Origin: Candidatus Undinarchaeales archaeon
GTDB lineage: Archaea > SpSt-1190 > JASMDC01
DNA: 64,000 bases
Assembly: GCA_030753015.1 (NCBI GenBank)
Contig: JASMDC010000015.1
Location: forward strand, 1-64,000
Direction: 5' to 3'
Part shown: piece by piece, positions 44,223-53,016 of the stretch
Layout of the letters: each line of letters begins with the position of its first letter
Position numbering within the stretch: the first letter of the stretch is position 1
Program-made: the position numbers and the translations under genes
Notes under the pieces: generated by a model
What the model saw: the letters and a program-made list of their open reading frames with translations, nothing else
What the model was told of the DNA's origin: nothing
Database searches by the model: none

Positions 44223-46367
44223 GTGTCTCCTGATAATGCTGTCGAGGGAAGAATCACGTCCATCGAGGAGAAGATGCGCACCTTCTCCAAGGCCATGCAG
44301 GCCATCGAGGCATTCTCCAACCAGCAGCGGCAGGTCCTCCTCAAGGCGCTGAGCGAAGGGGACAAGACCTCCGCTCTCGTGGAGCGTCTCAACACCCTCG
44401 AGGGCCGGTTCGTCAGGATCGAGCAGGAGGGGCTCAAGTCCACGGAGGACTATCTGGCCGTCGAGGAGCGGATGGGCCGCTCGTCCCAGGAGAACGAGGG
44501 CGCCATCAAGGCCATCTCCGACGAGCTGCGGTCCCTGCGCGAATCGCTGGAGATCGAGATATACAAGTCGTCGGCCAAGGTCGAGAAGAAGGTCGTCACA
44601 CGCCTCGAACCCATCGAGAAGGGGCAGGAGTCCATCACAGCGGTGCGCGACCGCATCACCCTGCTGGAGAAGCTGGTCAACAACCAGCTTACGCCCATCT
44701 CAGGCCGCATCGACACCGTCCAGCAAGGACTGGAGGAGCGGTTCAACAGCATCCAGGAGACCATGAACGAGAAGCTGGGCCGGCTCGAGGAGATCACCGG
44801 ATCCATCAAGGACTTCGTCCCCGAGGCCATCACCCACTCTCAAAGCTCGATCGAGGAACGGATCGATGCCCGCATCGGTGCACGGATGGAAGCGCTCGAG
44901 AATCGTGCTGCCTCGTTCAGTGACATCACCAAGCGCATGGACACGCTCGAGGATAGCCTGAACAAGCAGGTGTCGCCGCTCCGCGACGACGTGGCCATGA
45001 TCAAGGAGAAGGTCACGCTCGAGGTCGACAAGACCATCTCACGCGTGGAATCACGTGTGGACGGCAAGCTCGATCCTCTGTCGACCTGGGTCAGCGGCCT
45101 GAACAAGAAGGTCGAGAGCGTGGAGAAGAAGCTCCAGTCGACGCCCGACCTCGAAGCCCGCCTCACCCGTCTGGAGGGGCTCGTGGAGAGCCAGATCGCA
45201 CCATTGGGCGAGAAGCTCTCGGCGCTTGAGACCACCCTCGGTGTGGACGTGGACGACTCCGTCAACCGCCTCGAAGAGCGGGTGGACGCGCGGATGAGCG
45301 CTGCTGAGAACCGCCTTGGCGAGCGGCTCGGCACCATCAACACCATCATGGACGACCGGTTCTCCGGCGTCGACACCAAGCTCAACGGTCTGGACGAGAC
45401 GACACGGACCAGCGAGGTGCTCGTCGAGCGCGTATCGCGCATCGAGGACCAGCTGGGCGATTCCACCAAGGTGCTGACCGACCGGGTAAACTCCGTCGAG
45501 GTGCTCACCAAGTCGAACCAGGTGGAGGCCATCAACCGGATCGAGGACGTCAAGAACGACGGGATAGGCCCCATGACCAAGGACCTCAAGCGGGTCAAGG
45601 AGTTCATGGCCAAGGCCGCGACCAGCGTGGAGACGGCCGCCATACGCGAGGACATGAACGAGCACGGCACCCAGATCAGGGACCTCATCGCCATCTCCTC
45701 CAAGCTCCTGGACCAGTTCAAGGGCCTCAACACCATACCTCCCAGGATCACCAAGCTCGAGCTCAAGGTCGAGAACCTCGATCCCCTACGCACCGACTTC
45801 CAGAACGTGGTCACCATGACCCGGAAGGTCGGCCGGCTCGTCACCGGCGTGGAGAGCCGCATCTCGAAGAACGAGCGGGAGCTCAAGCGGTTCGACCGCA
45901 CCGAGGATGCGCTGACCACCCTCACCAAGGCGCTGGGCGACGTCACCAAGATAGCCAGCCGCAACGAGCTGGAGCTCGGCTCGCTGCGCGCACGCGAGGT
46001 CCCCAAGACCATCGACGAGCACGAGAAGCGTATCGACGACCTGTTCCGGCTGCAGCAGAAGGTGCTCTACACCAGCGAGGACCTGGCCAAGAAGGTCGGC
46101 GTGTTCCAGAAGACGCTGGGCACCGGTACCGACCTCATGGACGAGGTCGTCCACAAGGTGGAGCGGCGCCTCGAAGTGTTCGAGAAGGAGATGCGCGTGG
46201 TCAAGACCGAGAACGAGAGCATCCGGCTCTCCATGGGCGACGCCATCTCGGCCGCAGCCGACCTCGAGGACGTCAAGAAGGACGTCATCCGCCTGCGTGT
46301 CCGCCAGAAGAAGCTCGGAGAGACGCTGAAGTCCATGAAGGACAGGGTCTCGATGGTCATCGCGTAG
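44223..46367 (+). CDS. 714-residue coiled-coil protein
   Basis: Starts with GTG 44223; cattttataaagg lies about 37 nt upstream. Nearly the whole protein is heptad-patterned alpha-helix with repeated units of the type LxxRVxxIEExLxxxxxxL, many Glu, Lys, Arg, Leu, and no cysteines, signal or membrane segment. No ATPase heads are present, so it is not an SMC protein. A structural or tethering role is inferred. It follows the TIM-barrel gene by 62 bp with its own TATA element. Confidence 0.7.
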   Translation: MSPDNAVEGRITSIEEKMRTFSKAMQAIEAFSNQQRQVLLKALSEGDKTSALVERLNTLEGRFVRIEQEGLKSTEDYLAVEERMGRSSQENEGAIKAISDELRSLRESLEIEIYKSSAKVEKKVVTRLEPIEKGQESITAVRDRITLLEKLVNNQLTPISGRIDTVQQGLEERFNSIQETMNEKLGRLEEITGSIKDFVPEAITHSQSSIEERIDARIGARMEALENRAASFSDITKRMDTLEDSLNKQVSPLRDDVAMIKEKVTLEVDKTISRVESRVDGKLDPLSTWVSGLNKKVESVEKKLQSTPDLEARLTRLEGLVESQIAPLGEKLSALETTLGVDVDDSVNRLEERVDARMSAAENRLGERLGTINTIMDDRFSGVDTKLNGLDETTRTSEVLVERVSRIEDQLGDSTKVLTDRVNSVEVLTKSNQVEAINRIEDVKNDGIGPMTKDLKRVKEFMAKAATSVETAAIREDMNEHGTQIRDLIAISSKLLDQFKGLNTIPPRITKLELKVENLDPLRTDFQNVVTMTRKVGRLVTGVESRISKNERELKRFDRTEDALTTLTKALGDVTKIASRNELELGSLRAREVPKTIDEHEKRIDDLFRLQQKVLYTSEDLAKKVGVFQKTLGTGTDLMDEVVHKVERRLEVFEKEMRVVKTENESIRLSMGDAISAAADLEDVKKDVIRLRVRQKKLGETLKSMKDRVSMVIA

Positions 46368-46516
46368 ACCGGACGCGGACGGTCGGAGCTGCAGTGGGAC
46401 TTATTGGTCAGCGGGAGCGTTCCGGGGATGGCGAAGTTCTGTCCGGAGCCAGGAACACTTGTGTTATACGAAAGCCTACAGATTCAGTCCTTCTTCTTGA
46501 TCCTCCCTTGTCTGTT

Positions 46517-46544
46517 GAGAATCGCTGAGCGAGGCCGCCGATCC
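46517..46544 (+). repeat. Direct repeat R1, copy 1
   Basis: GAGAATCGCTGAGCGAGGCC followed by GCCGATCC. Related copies occur at 48891 and 50866 in the same direction. This copy lies just past the 3' end of the interrupted GNAT gene. The surrounding 46368-46563 stretch shows no other convincing feature. Confidence 0.6.
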
Positions 46545-46563
46545 GGTTATGTGGGATCCCGGC

Positions 46564-46770
46564 CTACGCCGAATTCAAAGTCTTTTCCATTCTAATCATT
46601 ATTACTTCTGTACCCTCAACATTTTGCTTGATTTTCTTGACTTTTCGATATCCCGATTTTATATAGAATTCTTCAGCCGTTATACTTGAAAGAACGAATA
46701 ATAGTCTCTTGTTCTTTTCCCTCGCAATTTGTTCAATGTTGTTGATTAATTTCGTACCTATCCCTTTGCC
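46564..46770 (-). pseudogene. 3' part of GNAT acetyltransferase gene, cut off by IS1634-type element
   Basis: Minus-strand frame reads KGIGTKLINNIEQIAREKNKRLLFVLSS..., then AEEFYIKSGYRKVKKI and ends at TAG 46564. This is GNAT motif A (second half) and motif B. It has no start. It joins in frame with the 5' part at 48499-48760 when the IS and one 4-bp duplication are removed, restoring the acetyl-CoA loop RHGKGIG. Confidence 0.88.
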
Positions 46771-48498
46771 ACCCGCTCTTGACAGTTCGTTCTTGAAACC
46801 CTCGTTTTGATAAGCAAAGAAGCGACTTCCATCCCAACGATCTCCATGTCTAAGGGAAGAGGTAAGTCATCCGGCACAGAAGTCGAGTACGGCAGCGTCC
46901 GTGCCTTATGGGAGATCATAGAGCGTACCCGCCTCATCGAGATTCTCAATAACGCCGCCCCCAAGCGCAACGGCATCCCAGTGGGCGAGCTCACAGTCCT
47001 CATGGCCATCAACCGCTGCCTCGATCCCCAGGCCAAATGGACTATCCCCGAGTGGTACGAGCGGACCTACCTCCCCGAGCTCCTCGGCATCGATCTCCCT
47101 GCGTCGAGCGGCTACCAGACGCTGACGCGTTGCCTTGACTACCTGACCGACCCCGTCCAGGCGGACGTCGAGATGGCGCTCTGCGGCCGTGTGATGGAGG
47201 CCTATCACCTCAAGCCGCGCATGTTCCTGTACGACCTGACCTCGACCTTCGTGGAGGGCGAGGGGGCCGCCCCGATCCTCCAGTACGGGTACAGCCGTGA
47301 CCACCGTCCCGACCGCAAGCAGGTCAACTACGCGCTGTGCGTGACTGCGCCCGAGGGCGTTCCCATGTTCCATGAGGCGTTCCCAGGCAACCAGGTGGAC
47401 TCCAAGACCGTGAAGGAAACGATGGAGCGCTTTCAGGACCGCCACGGCCTCGACGGGTGCCTTGTAGTGGACCGTGGGATCGTCACCTACAAGAACGTCG
47501 AGGAGATCGTGGACGTTCGCGGTCTCGACCTCGTTGGCGGGATGAGGATGAACAACGGCCTCGCCCGCCGCGTGCGGGCGGTGCCTCTCGACGACTACGA
47601 CGAGCCGTTCAAGCGTGGAAAGGAAGTGCTGCAGGCGTACGAGCTGCCGCTGACGATCCGCAAAGTGGAGCGACGGTGCATCCTCTACTACAGCGCGGAG
47701 AAGGCCGGGCGCGACTACAAGACAAGGATGGCCCACCTCGTGAAGGTCGAGGCAGGGATCAAGAAGCTGGCCGAGTCGCTCCGTAGGAGCGGGCGTGGCC
47801 GCAGGCCGACACCCGCGGGGATCGCCGGGAAGATCGACCGGCTCCTTGAGGAGAAGAAGTGCCAGGGGCTGATCACGTGGCGTTTCGTCGGCGGCCGCGG
47901 CGGCCGCCGGCTCAAGTGGGAGCGCGACGAGGCAGCCATACGGGACAGGGAACTGATGGATGGGAAGTACGTTCTCATCACCACGCTGGACCTGTCGCCG
48001 AAGGAGATCCTCGAGACCTACCGCGGCCGCGACACAGTGGAGCGTGCCTTTCGCATCACGAAACAGTCCATCCGCATACGGCCCATCTGGAACAGGAAGG
48101 AGCAGCACATCAGGGCACACCTCTTCATCTGCTTCCTGGCATACCTGCTCATGAGCCTCCTCAAGCTCGACCTGAAGGAGGTGGAGGTCGACCTCACTCC
48201 CGTGAAGGCGCTCAAGAGGATGGGGTATGTTACGGAATGGGTGCCGCGGACGATCCAGGCCGAGGGGGGACAGGATGTCCTTGGAAGGCTCATGCAGAAG
48301 CGTCGTTAGCCCTCGAGGCTAACACCGGCATCCCCCAATGACAATCGCGAGCGGAAGCTCTCATCATTATGCTCGATGATAGGCGATCCAATGGATGATG
48401 ACATCAATATGGGCACGTTTTGTTGGTGATCGTGAGGGAAAATGAGTAATCGAACTCACCTCAATCACGAATCTAATTATGAAATGTCAAGGGCGGGT
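46771..48498 (+). mobile_element. IS1634-type insertion sequence in a GNAT gene
   Basis: 1728 bp bounded by imperfect inverted repeats: ACCCGCTCTTGACAGTTC at left and the complement ACCCGCCCTTGACATTTC at right (16 of 18 match). The 4 bp TGCC flank both ends (46767-46770 and 48499-48502; TTGCC if one more base is counted). It carries one transposase gene. The 189 bp after the transposase stop is non-coding. Confidence 0.88.
46846..48309 (+). CDS. IS1634-family DDE transposase
   Basis: 487 residues from ATG 46846 (TTG 46807 is the alternative). IS4-superfamily transposase: the first catalytic Asp is in MFLYDLTSTFVEG, the second in GCLVVDRGIVTYKNVEE, and the glutamate in the YRGRDTVERAFRITKQSIRIRPIW motif, which is followed by HIRAHLFICFLAYLL, typical of IS1634. 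The frame is intact and the codon usage is GC-rich, unlike the AT-rich GNAT gene it interrupts. Confidence 0.92.
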   Translation: MSKGRGKSSGTEVEYGSVRALWEIIERTRLIEILNNAAPKRNGIPVGELTVLMAINRCLDPQAKWTIPEWYERTYLPELLGIDLPASSGYQTLTRCLDYLTDPVQADVEMALCGRVMEAYHLKPRMFLYDLTSTFVEGEGAAPILQYGYSRDHRPDRKQVNYALCVTAPEGVPMFHEAFPGNQVDSKTVKETMERFQDRHGLDGCLVVDRGIVTYKNVEEIVDVRGLDLVGGMRMNNGLARRVRAVPLDDYDEPFKRGKEVLQAYELPLTIRKVERRCILYYSAEKAGRDYKTRMAHLVKVEAGIKKLAESLRRSGRGRRPTPAGIAGKIDRLLEEKKCQGLITWRFVGGRGGRRLKWERDEAAIRDRELMDGKYVLITTLDLSPKEILETYRGRDTVERAFRITKQSIRIRPIWNRKEQHIRAHLFICFLAYLLMSLLKLDLKEVEVDLTPVKALKRMGYVTEWVPRTIQAEGGQDVLGRLMQKRR

Positions 48499-48760
48499 TG
48501 CCATGACGATCGGGTTCGATAAAGAAATTCCTCACTTGATCATCATCTAAACTTATAGTACCAACTATTCTTTTATCTATTTCAGCGATTAAGATTAAGG
48601 TCTTCTTAGATCTCTCAATTAATACATTTGGGGCATTATGCGGTAGTAATGTATCGATTGCTTCCTTCGAATAATCCTTGATATTCACCGTTTCTAAATT
48701 CTTTGTTATTAGAATACTCAATTCATTCGCATCTTGATCTCTGAATCTGCGAATTATCAT
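48499..48760 (-). pseudogene. 5' part of GNAT acetyltransferase gene
   Basis: ATG 48760 starts MIIRRFRDQDANELSILITKN, the typical GNAT N-terminus, and runs through IAEIDKRIVGTISL and VRNFFIEPDRHG, where the inserted element begins. The frame then reads nine IS codons and stops at 48473. The rest of the gene is at 46564-46770. The gene is clearly AT-rich compared with the chromosome, a sign of transfer. Confidence 0.88.
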
Positions 48761-48869
48761 CTTTGTTCCTTGGCATAGTCATGATGTAAATCTTATAGCT
48801 TTGGTCGGAACTCCGCGGTCGATATCGTTCCCTGGCCTTCCACCCACATGGCCCCGATCATCCTGAAAT

Positions 48870-48922
48870 GTGACGATCCTAACGTCGCTCGAGACTCGCT
48901 AAGCGGGTCCGCGTATAGTGAA
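48870..48922 (+). repeat. Direct repeat R1, copy 2
   Basis: Core GAGACTCGCTAAGCGGGTCC at 48891; with copy 3 the similarity extends upstream over GTGACGATCCTAACGTCG, about 50 bp in all. Located upstream of the methyltransferase fragment. Contains the small hairpin CGC-TAA-GCG. Confidence 0.6.
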
Positions 48923-48988
48923 TTCTTGCTCGTTACGCGCCCTAACAAGGCGATCTTTTCGAATGACCGATGGTCATGAAGACTATTC

Positions 48989-49171
48989 ATGTATGTCGGT
49001 CTGATCCTGATGCATATAGGAGCGCCGATAATGTTCCAGAGCATGGTCACGCTCCTGTCGTCGGTCATATGGATCCCGATCATTATCTACTGGATGAAGA
49101 TCGATGAGGCGACGCTGGAAGAGGTCTATGGTAAGGAATATGTCGACTACAAGAACAGAACAATGTTCTGA
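48989..49171 (+). pseudogene. 3' fragment of an isoprenylcysteine methyltransferase-like gene
   Basis: 60 residues, MYVGLILMHIGAPIMFQS... to EEVYGKEYVDYKNRTMF. This is the C-terminal end of the ICMT/phospholipid methyltransferase membrane family, which normally reads RHPMYVGL and ends with E-x-x-x-G-x-x-Y-x-x-Y. The preceding RHP and the first two thirds are missing; the frame is closed by a TGA four codons upstream. Confidence 0.7.
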
Positions 49172-49322
49172 TGTGAGAATAAAGAGGTCCGCTTTTTGTT
49201 ATACGCACTCAGTGCGGCTAAAGACACTAGATCAAGAGCTCCGGCCCTTGTCCCAAATACACCGCTCTCACACCCCATGGAAAAGAGATTTAAGAAAAAA
49301 GGGTAAAGAATAGTCGGGAAAA

Positions 49323-50156
49323 ATGGAGACCGAGGAAATAAAACGGACCGTGAAAGGCCGCTATGGCGAATGTGCAGAGACCGGTGGCGGGGAAAAGTCC
49401 TGTTGCTGTCCAAATGCTGCCCCCACATGTGCGAGCTTTGCTACCGAGCATGGGCTTTATGGGCAGGAAGAACTCTCCTTGGTCCCGCAAGTCGCTCGTA
49501 CCCTTTCCAAGGGTTGCGGTAACCCCACCGGTTTCGCCGACCTTCGATCCGACGAAGTGGTCGTGGACCTTGGTTGTGGTGCAGGGATCGATATCATTCT
49601 TGCTGCTCATAAGATTGGGCCCGGTGGGAAAGTGATCGGAGTGGATTTTTCTGCAAAGATGATCGAGCGGGCACAGCAGGCAGTGGCCGAGGCGCGCTTG
49701 ACGGATACCATCGAGTTCCATGTCGCTGACCTGGAACGTCTTGAGCTCCCGGATGTCCTTGCCGATGTGGTGATGTCGAACTGCGTCATCAATCTCTGCC
49801 CCGATAAGGTGGCCGTGTATCGCGAAGCCTTTCGTATCCTGAAATCCGGTGGGCGCATAGCCATCTCCGATGTCGTCTTTACTGGAACAATAGACCCCAA
49901 GGTCCAGGAGCGCTTCCGATCGACCTGGGCAGGATGTCTGGGCGGATCGATCAACGAGGAGGACTATTTCGAGATCATCCGAAAGGCAGGCTTCAGACAG
50001 GTCGAGATCGTGTCCCGTCATCCATTATCTCCGGAGGAACTGGAAGCAATGGCATGTTGTCCGGGGCCGGAATTCACCCCTGCTCCTGAAAAAGAGGACC
50101 TTGCTGTGGCTCGAGGGAAAGTGACGAGCATCAAGTTCACAGCGATAAAGCCCTAG
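49323..50156 (+). CDS. arsM: Arsenite S-adenosylmethionine methyltransferase
   Basis: 277 residues. SAM-binding motif VVDLGCGAGIDIILAA, early RYGECA, cysteines in GCGNP, MSNCVINL and the late MACCPGPEFTPAP match ArsM, which methylates As(III) using conserved Cys residues. It would detoxify arsenite in the cytoplasm. An ArsR regulator is not visible nearby. It lies in an accessory segment bounded by R1 repeats, which fits acquisition by transfer. Confidence 0.9.
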   Translation: METEEIKRTVKGRYGECAETGGGEKSCCCPNAAPTCASFATEHGLYGQEELSLVPQVARTLSKGCGNPTGFADLRSDEVVVDLGCGAGIDIILAAHKIGPGGKVIGVDFSAKMIERAQQAVAEARLTDTIEFHVADLERLELPDVLADVVMSNCVINLCPDKVAVYREAFRILKSGGRIAISDVVFTGTIDPKVQERFRSTWAGCLGGSINEEDYFEIIRKAGFRQVEIVSRHPLSPEELEAMACCPGPEFTPAPEKEDLAVARGKVTSIKFTAIKP

Positions 50157-50249
50157 ACCGGCCGATCCAGCCCATCAAGGACGCACCGGCAGCGTTAATC
50201 GATCGCACTTCGGACTTCCATCACCCTTCGGCCGATATACGGCCTACGA

Positions 50250-50672
50250 TTACTTGCTGTCCTCGAACCCTACATCGATCAGGAATCGGGCGAACTCAGT
50301 GTCGACCACCTGGAAATGGTTGATGAGCCAGTTGACCAGGAAGACGTTGATGGAGGTAGCAAGCGCCCGAGTCGCGCCCTCTTCCTGGAAGTCCTCTATC
50401 AAGAGGCCCAGGGTGCGCTTGAACTCGTCGTGCTGCTTCTTGTGGTACGTCATCCCGGGGTAGCCCAGCTCCTCCATGTGCTTCTCTTCCGTGGAGAAGT
50501 GGAAATCGGTGTAGTCGACCATAAAGTCGAGCATCTTCGTGACCTTGCCCGAACCCTGCGTCACCTTAAGGGCACTTGACAGGTTGTTGAACCGTTGTAT
50601 GAGCATCTTGTGCTGCTCATCGATCAGTTCTATTCCCACAGAGTAACTGTCGTCCCATGCGATCGTTGTCAT
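50250..50672 (-). CDS. Bacteriohemerythrin
   Basis: 140 residues from ATG 50672, preceded by a strong ribosome-binding site (AGGGAGGAA). The di-iron ligands are visible: H in DEQHKML, HFSTEEKHMEELGY, YHKKQHDEF and H-D in NHFQVVDTEF. It binds O2 reversibly through the iron pair. A role in oxygen sensing or storage is inferred. It is convergent with arsM, 93 bp between stops. Confidence 0.93.
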   Translation of the reverse strand: MTTIAWDDSYSVGIELIDEQHKMLIQRFNNLSSALKVTQGSGKVTKMLDFMVDYTDFHFSTEEKHMEELGYPGMTYHKKQHDEFKRTLGLLIEDFQEEGATRALATSINVFLVNWLINHFQVVDTEFARFLIDVGFEDSK

Positions 50673-50844
50673 GTCGTATTCCTCCCTAGATGCCTGTCCA
50701 CAACGAGCCTCCTGACACCCCAAGGTTTTTGTTCCTACCGAATTCCCCTCGGTCAGTTCACTGTCACATGACCGCGTACTCGAGCACGGGAGTGCCGCCG
50801 ACCGCACATGACAGTCGCACTCACGGCACCTGTTCTGCTTAGAC

Positions 50845-50898
50845 GTGTCGACCCTGACGTCGTTTGAGAATCGCTAAGCGGGGCCGCGATCCGAATTC
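50845..50898 (+). repeat. Direct repeat R1, copy 3
   Basis: Core GAGAATCGCTAAGCGGGGCC at 50866 followed by GCGATCCGAATTC. It matches copy 2 over about 50 bp, including the upstream GTGTCGACCCTGACGTCG. It is in the 319-bp gap between hemerythrin and the Cse60-like gene, which otherwise holds an imperfect ACTGTCA/TGACAGT inverted repeat at 50759-50813. Confidence 0.6.
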
Positions 50899-50991
50899 CT
50901 TTGCCGTGAACCGAGATCAAGAACGCTCTTTGAGATCCCCTTCATAAGGTTCAAATATTTGCGTGGGATCCTAGTTGAAGAAGGTGGCTAC

Positions 50992-51168
50992 ATGATAAAG
51001 ATAATCGGTTTTGGCGGTAGCATCCTTCCTGGCTCGAACGATAAGACCCTTTCCGACGCAGAGAAATTCCTCAATAAGATCGGCCGGGAAAATCTCATCA
51101 ACATGTCGATCAATTACATCGGCACGACCGGAACGCTCCGCGTCTTCATCACATACAACGAGGAGTAG
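50992..51168 (+). CDS. Cse60-like small protein
   Basis: 58 residues from ATG 50992, preceded by GAAGGTGG as ribosome-binding site. The pattern K-I-x-G...LSDAEKFLNKIGRENLINMSINYIGTTGTLRVFITYNEE resembles the sporulation protein Cse60/DUF2758 fold (one helix plus beta hairpin). Function unknown. No partner gene is evident. Confidence 0.6.
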   Translation: MIKIIGFGGSILPGSNDKTLSDAEKFLNKIGRENLINMSINYIGTTGTLRVFITYNEE

Positions 51169-51312
51169 CTCAAACGAGCGGGCAGTAACGCTCGAACAGG
51201 GGACGGAAGATCCAGGCAGGCTCATGAGAAGAAATAAGTATCCCCGTCACCTGACAGAGGATCCCCCCACCTTCCCCTAACCCTTATAAACCCCCCCGAA
51301 TATCCCGGAGGA

Positions 51313-52851
51313 ATGCGGGGCGTAATCAGCTCGGGGCATCCGGTCACATCCGAGGCGGGTGCGAGCGTGCTGCGCAAGGGAGGGACCGCCGTCGACGCGG
51401 CACTTGCAGCGTCCGCTGTGAGCGGAGTTACCGAGCCCGGCCTCACCAGTCTTGGGGGGGGAGGTCTTGCCGTCATCCACGAGGGAGACAGCGGCCGCAA
51501 CCGGGTCTTCGACTTCTTTGCAGACATGCCCGGCCTGGAAGGTGACGGTCCGGACCCCTCCAGTTTCAAGGAGCTGGTCGTTGACTATGAGGGTGCGCTG
51601 GAGACGTACCTGGTCGGCATGGGAACGGCAGCGCTCCCGGGCGTGCTCCCGGGTATCCTGTACATCCACGAGGAGATGGGCACGCTCCCTCTGGCAGACG
51701 TCCTTGCCCCGGCGATACGGGTCGCGCGCGATGGGGTCGTGCTCAGCGCGTTCCAGGCCAGATGCAACTACCTGTTCCGGGACCTTCTGGGCATGGGCCT
51801 GGAAAGCCGGAAGGTCTTTTTCAGGGACGGGGTGATGCTAAAGGAGGGCGAGCTCTTCACGAACCCCAATGTGGCACGGCTGCTCTCGAAGTTCGGATCA
51901 GGCGACTGGAGGCAGACGCTGGAAAACGAGTTCTACTCGCCCATCGTCAAGCACATGGAGGAGATATCCGGCCCCATCACACCTGCCGACCTCGAGCACT
52001 ACACACCCATCGAGCGCTGTCCTCTGGAGATATCGTGCATGGGCTTCGACCTGCTCACACCGCCCCCCCCGTCCACCGGTGGCCTCAGGATCGCCTTTCT
52101 GCTCAAGCTTTTAGAGCGCAACGAGCTTGCGGGCATGGACCGGACGGGCCCGGAGTACGTCGAGCTGCTCGCACAATGTCAGGCATCCACCGATGCCATG
52201 CGCAAGGGAGTTGTGGACGGCAACATCCACGACAAGAATCTTGCCGAAGAGGTGCTCTCGGAAGGCTGCCTGGACCGCTTTACCGACGATGCCATGGTCG
52301 TTGCACCGCCCCGGTCGGCGGGGAACACCACCCAGATATCGGTCACAGACGCAACGGGCACCGCCGTGTCGCTCACGACCACCACCGGCGAGAGCACGGG
52401 CTTCATGATCCCCGGCACCGGCGTGCTCTACAACAACATGCTGGGCGAGATCGACCTCAACCCCGACGGCTGCCGGGCGAACCCGGTCGGAAAAAGGCTC
52501 ACGTCCTCCATGTCGCCTTCGGTGATGCTTGCTGACGGCGAGGTCATCGGCGTCATGGGGAGCGGTGGATCGAGCAGGATCATAAGTGCCATCGTGCAGG
52601 TGTCGCTCAACCACGCGGTGTTCGGCCTCGACGCGGCAACGTCCGTGGAGTCGCCCCGAGCGCACTACGAGGGCGGGGTGCTCCAGATGGAGGCAGGCTT
52701 TCCTGCAGCCACCGTCCAGAAGCTGAAGCGCACCTTCGAGGTGAACGAGTGGGACCGTATCGACCGGTACTTCGGCGGCGTCCACATGACCACGGGGCGT
52801 ACGGGTGCCGGCGACACGCGCAGGAGCGGGCACTTCATGGCCGTGGAGTAG
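51313..52851 (+). CDS. ggt: Gamma-glutamyltranspeptidase family protein
   Basis: 512-residue Ntn-hydrolase. The precursor is cleaved before the catalytic Thr in AGNTTQISVTDATG (family form TTHxS), and GSGGSSRIISAIVQVSLN near the C-terminus is the family glycine loop. The start region GHPVTSEAGASVLRKGGTAVDAALA matches the large subunit. No signal peptide, so it is cytoplasmic, unlike many bacterial GGTs. The unusual TTQ may alter the active site. A TATA (cttataaa) and SD (cggagga) precede the ATG. Confidence 0.85.
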   Translation: MRGVISSGHPVTSEAGASVLRKGGTAVDAALAASAVSGVTEPGLTSLGGGGLAVIHEGDSGRNRVFDFFADMPGLEGDGPDPSSFKELVVDYEGALETYLVGMGTAALPGVLPGILYIHEEMGTLPLADVLAPAIRVARDGVVLSAFQARCNYLFRDLLGMGLESRKVFFRDGVMLKEGELFTNPNVARLLSKFGSGDWRQTLENEFYSPIVKHMEEISGPITPADLEHYTPIERCPLEISCMGFDLLTPPPPSTGGLRIAFLLKLLERNELAGMDRTGPEYVELLAQCQASTDAMRKGVVDGNIHDKNLAEEVLSEGCLDRFTDDAMVVAPPRSAGNTTQISVTDATGTAVSLTTTTGESTGFMIPGTGVLYNNMLGEIDLNPDGCRANPVGKRLTSSMSPSVMLADGEVIGVMGSGGSSRIISAIVQVSLNHAVFGLDAATSVESPRAHYEGGVLQMEAGFPAATVQKLKRTFEVNEWDRIDRYFGGVHMTTGRTGAGDTRRSGHFMAVE

Positions 52852-53016
52852 GGCAGGGGACGGCCTCACTTTCGCATACCTGGGGCTTCAGGGGCGATGG
52901 ACGAACGACGGCTGATCCGTCATCGCTCCAAAGATACACCATCTTGCGCCCGAGGGGCTCGTCATGGCGAGGTGACCGGGCCTATTTAATTGTTAGACAC
53001 GTGAATTTCATGCTTC

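Noticed and set aside
46404..46595. 63-codon plus-strand open frame after the coiled-coil gene
   Set aside because: It crosses the R1 repeat and overlaps the end of the GNAT gene; no recognisable protein features.
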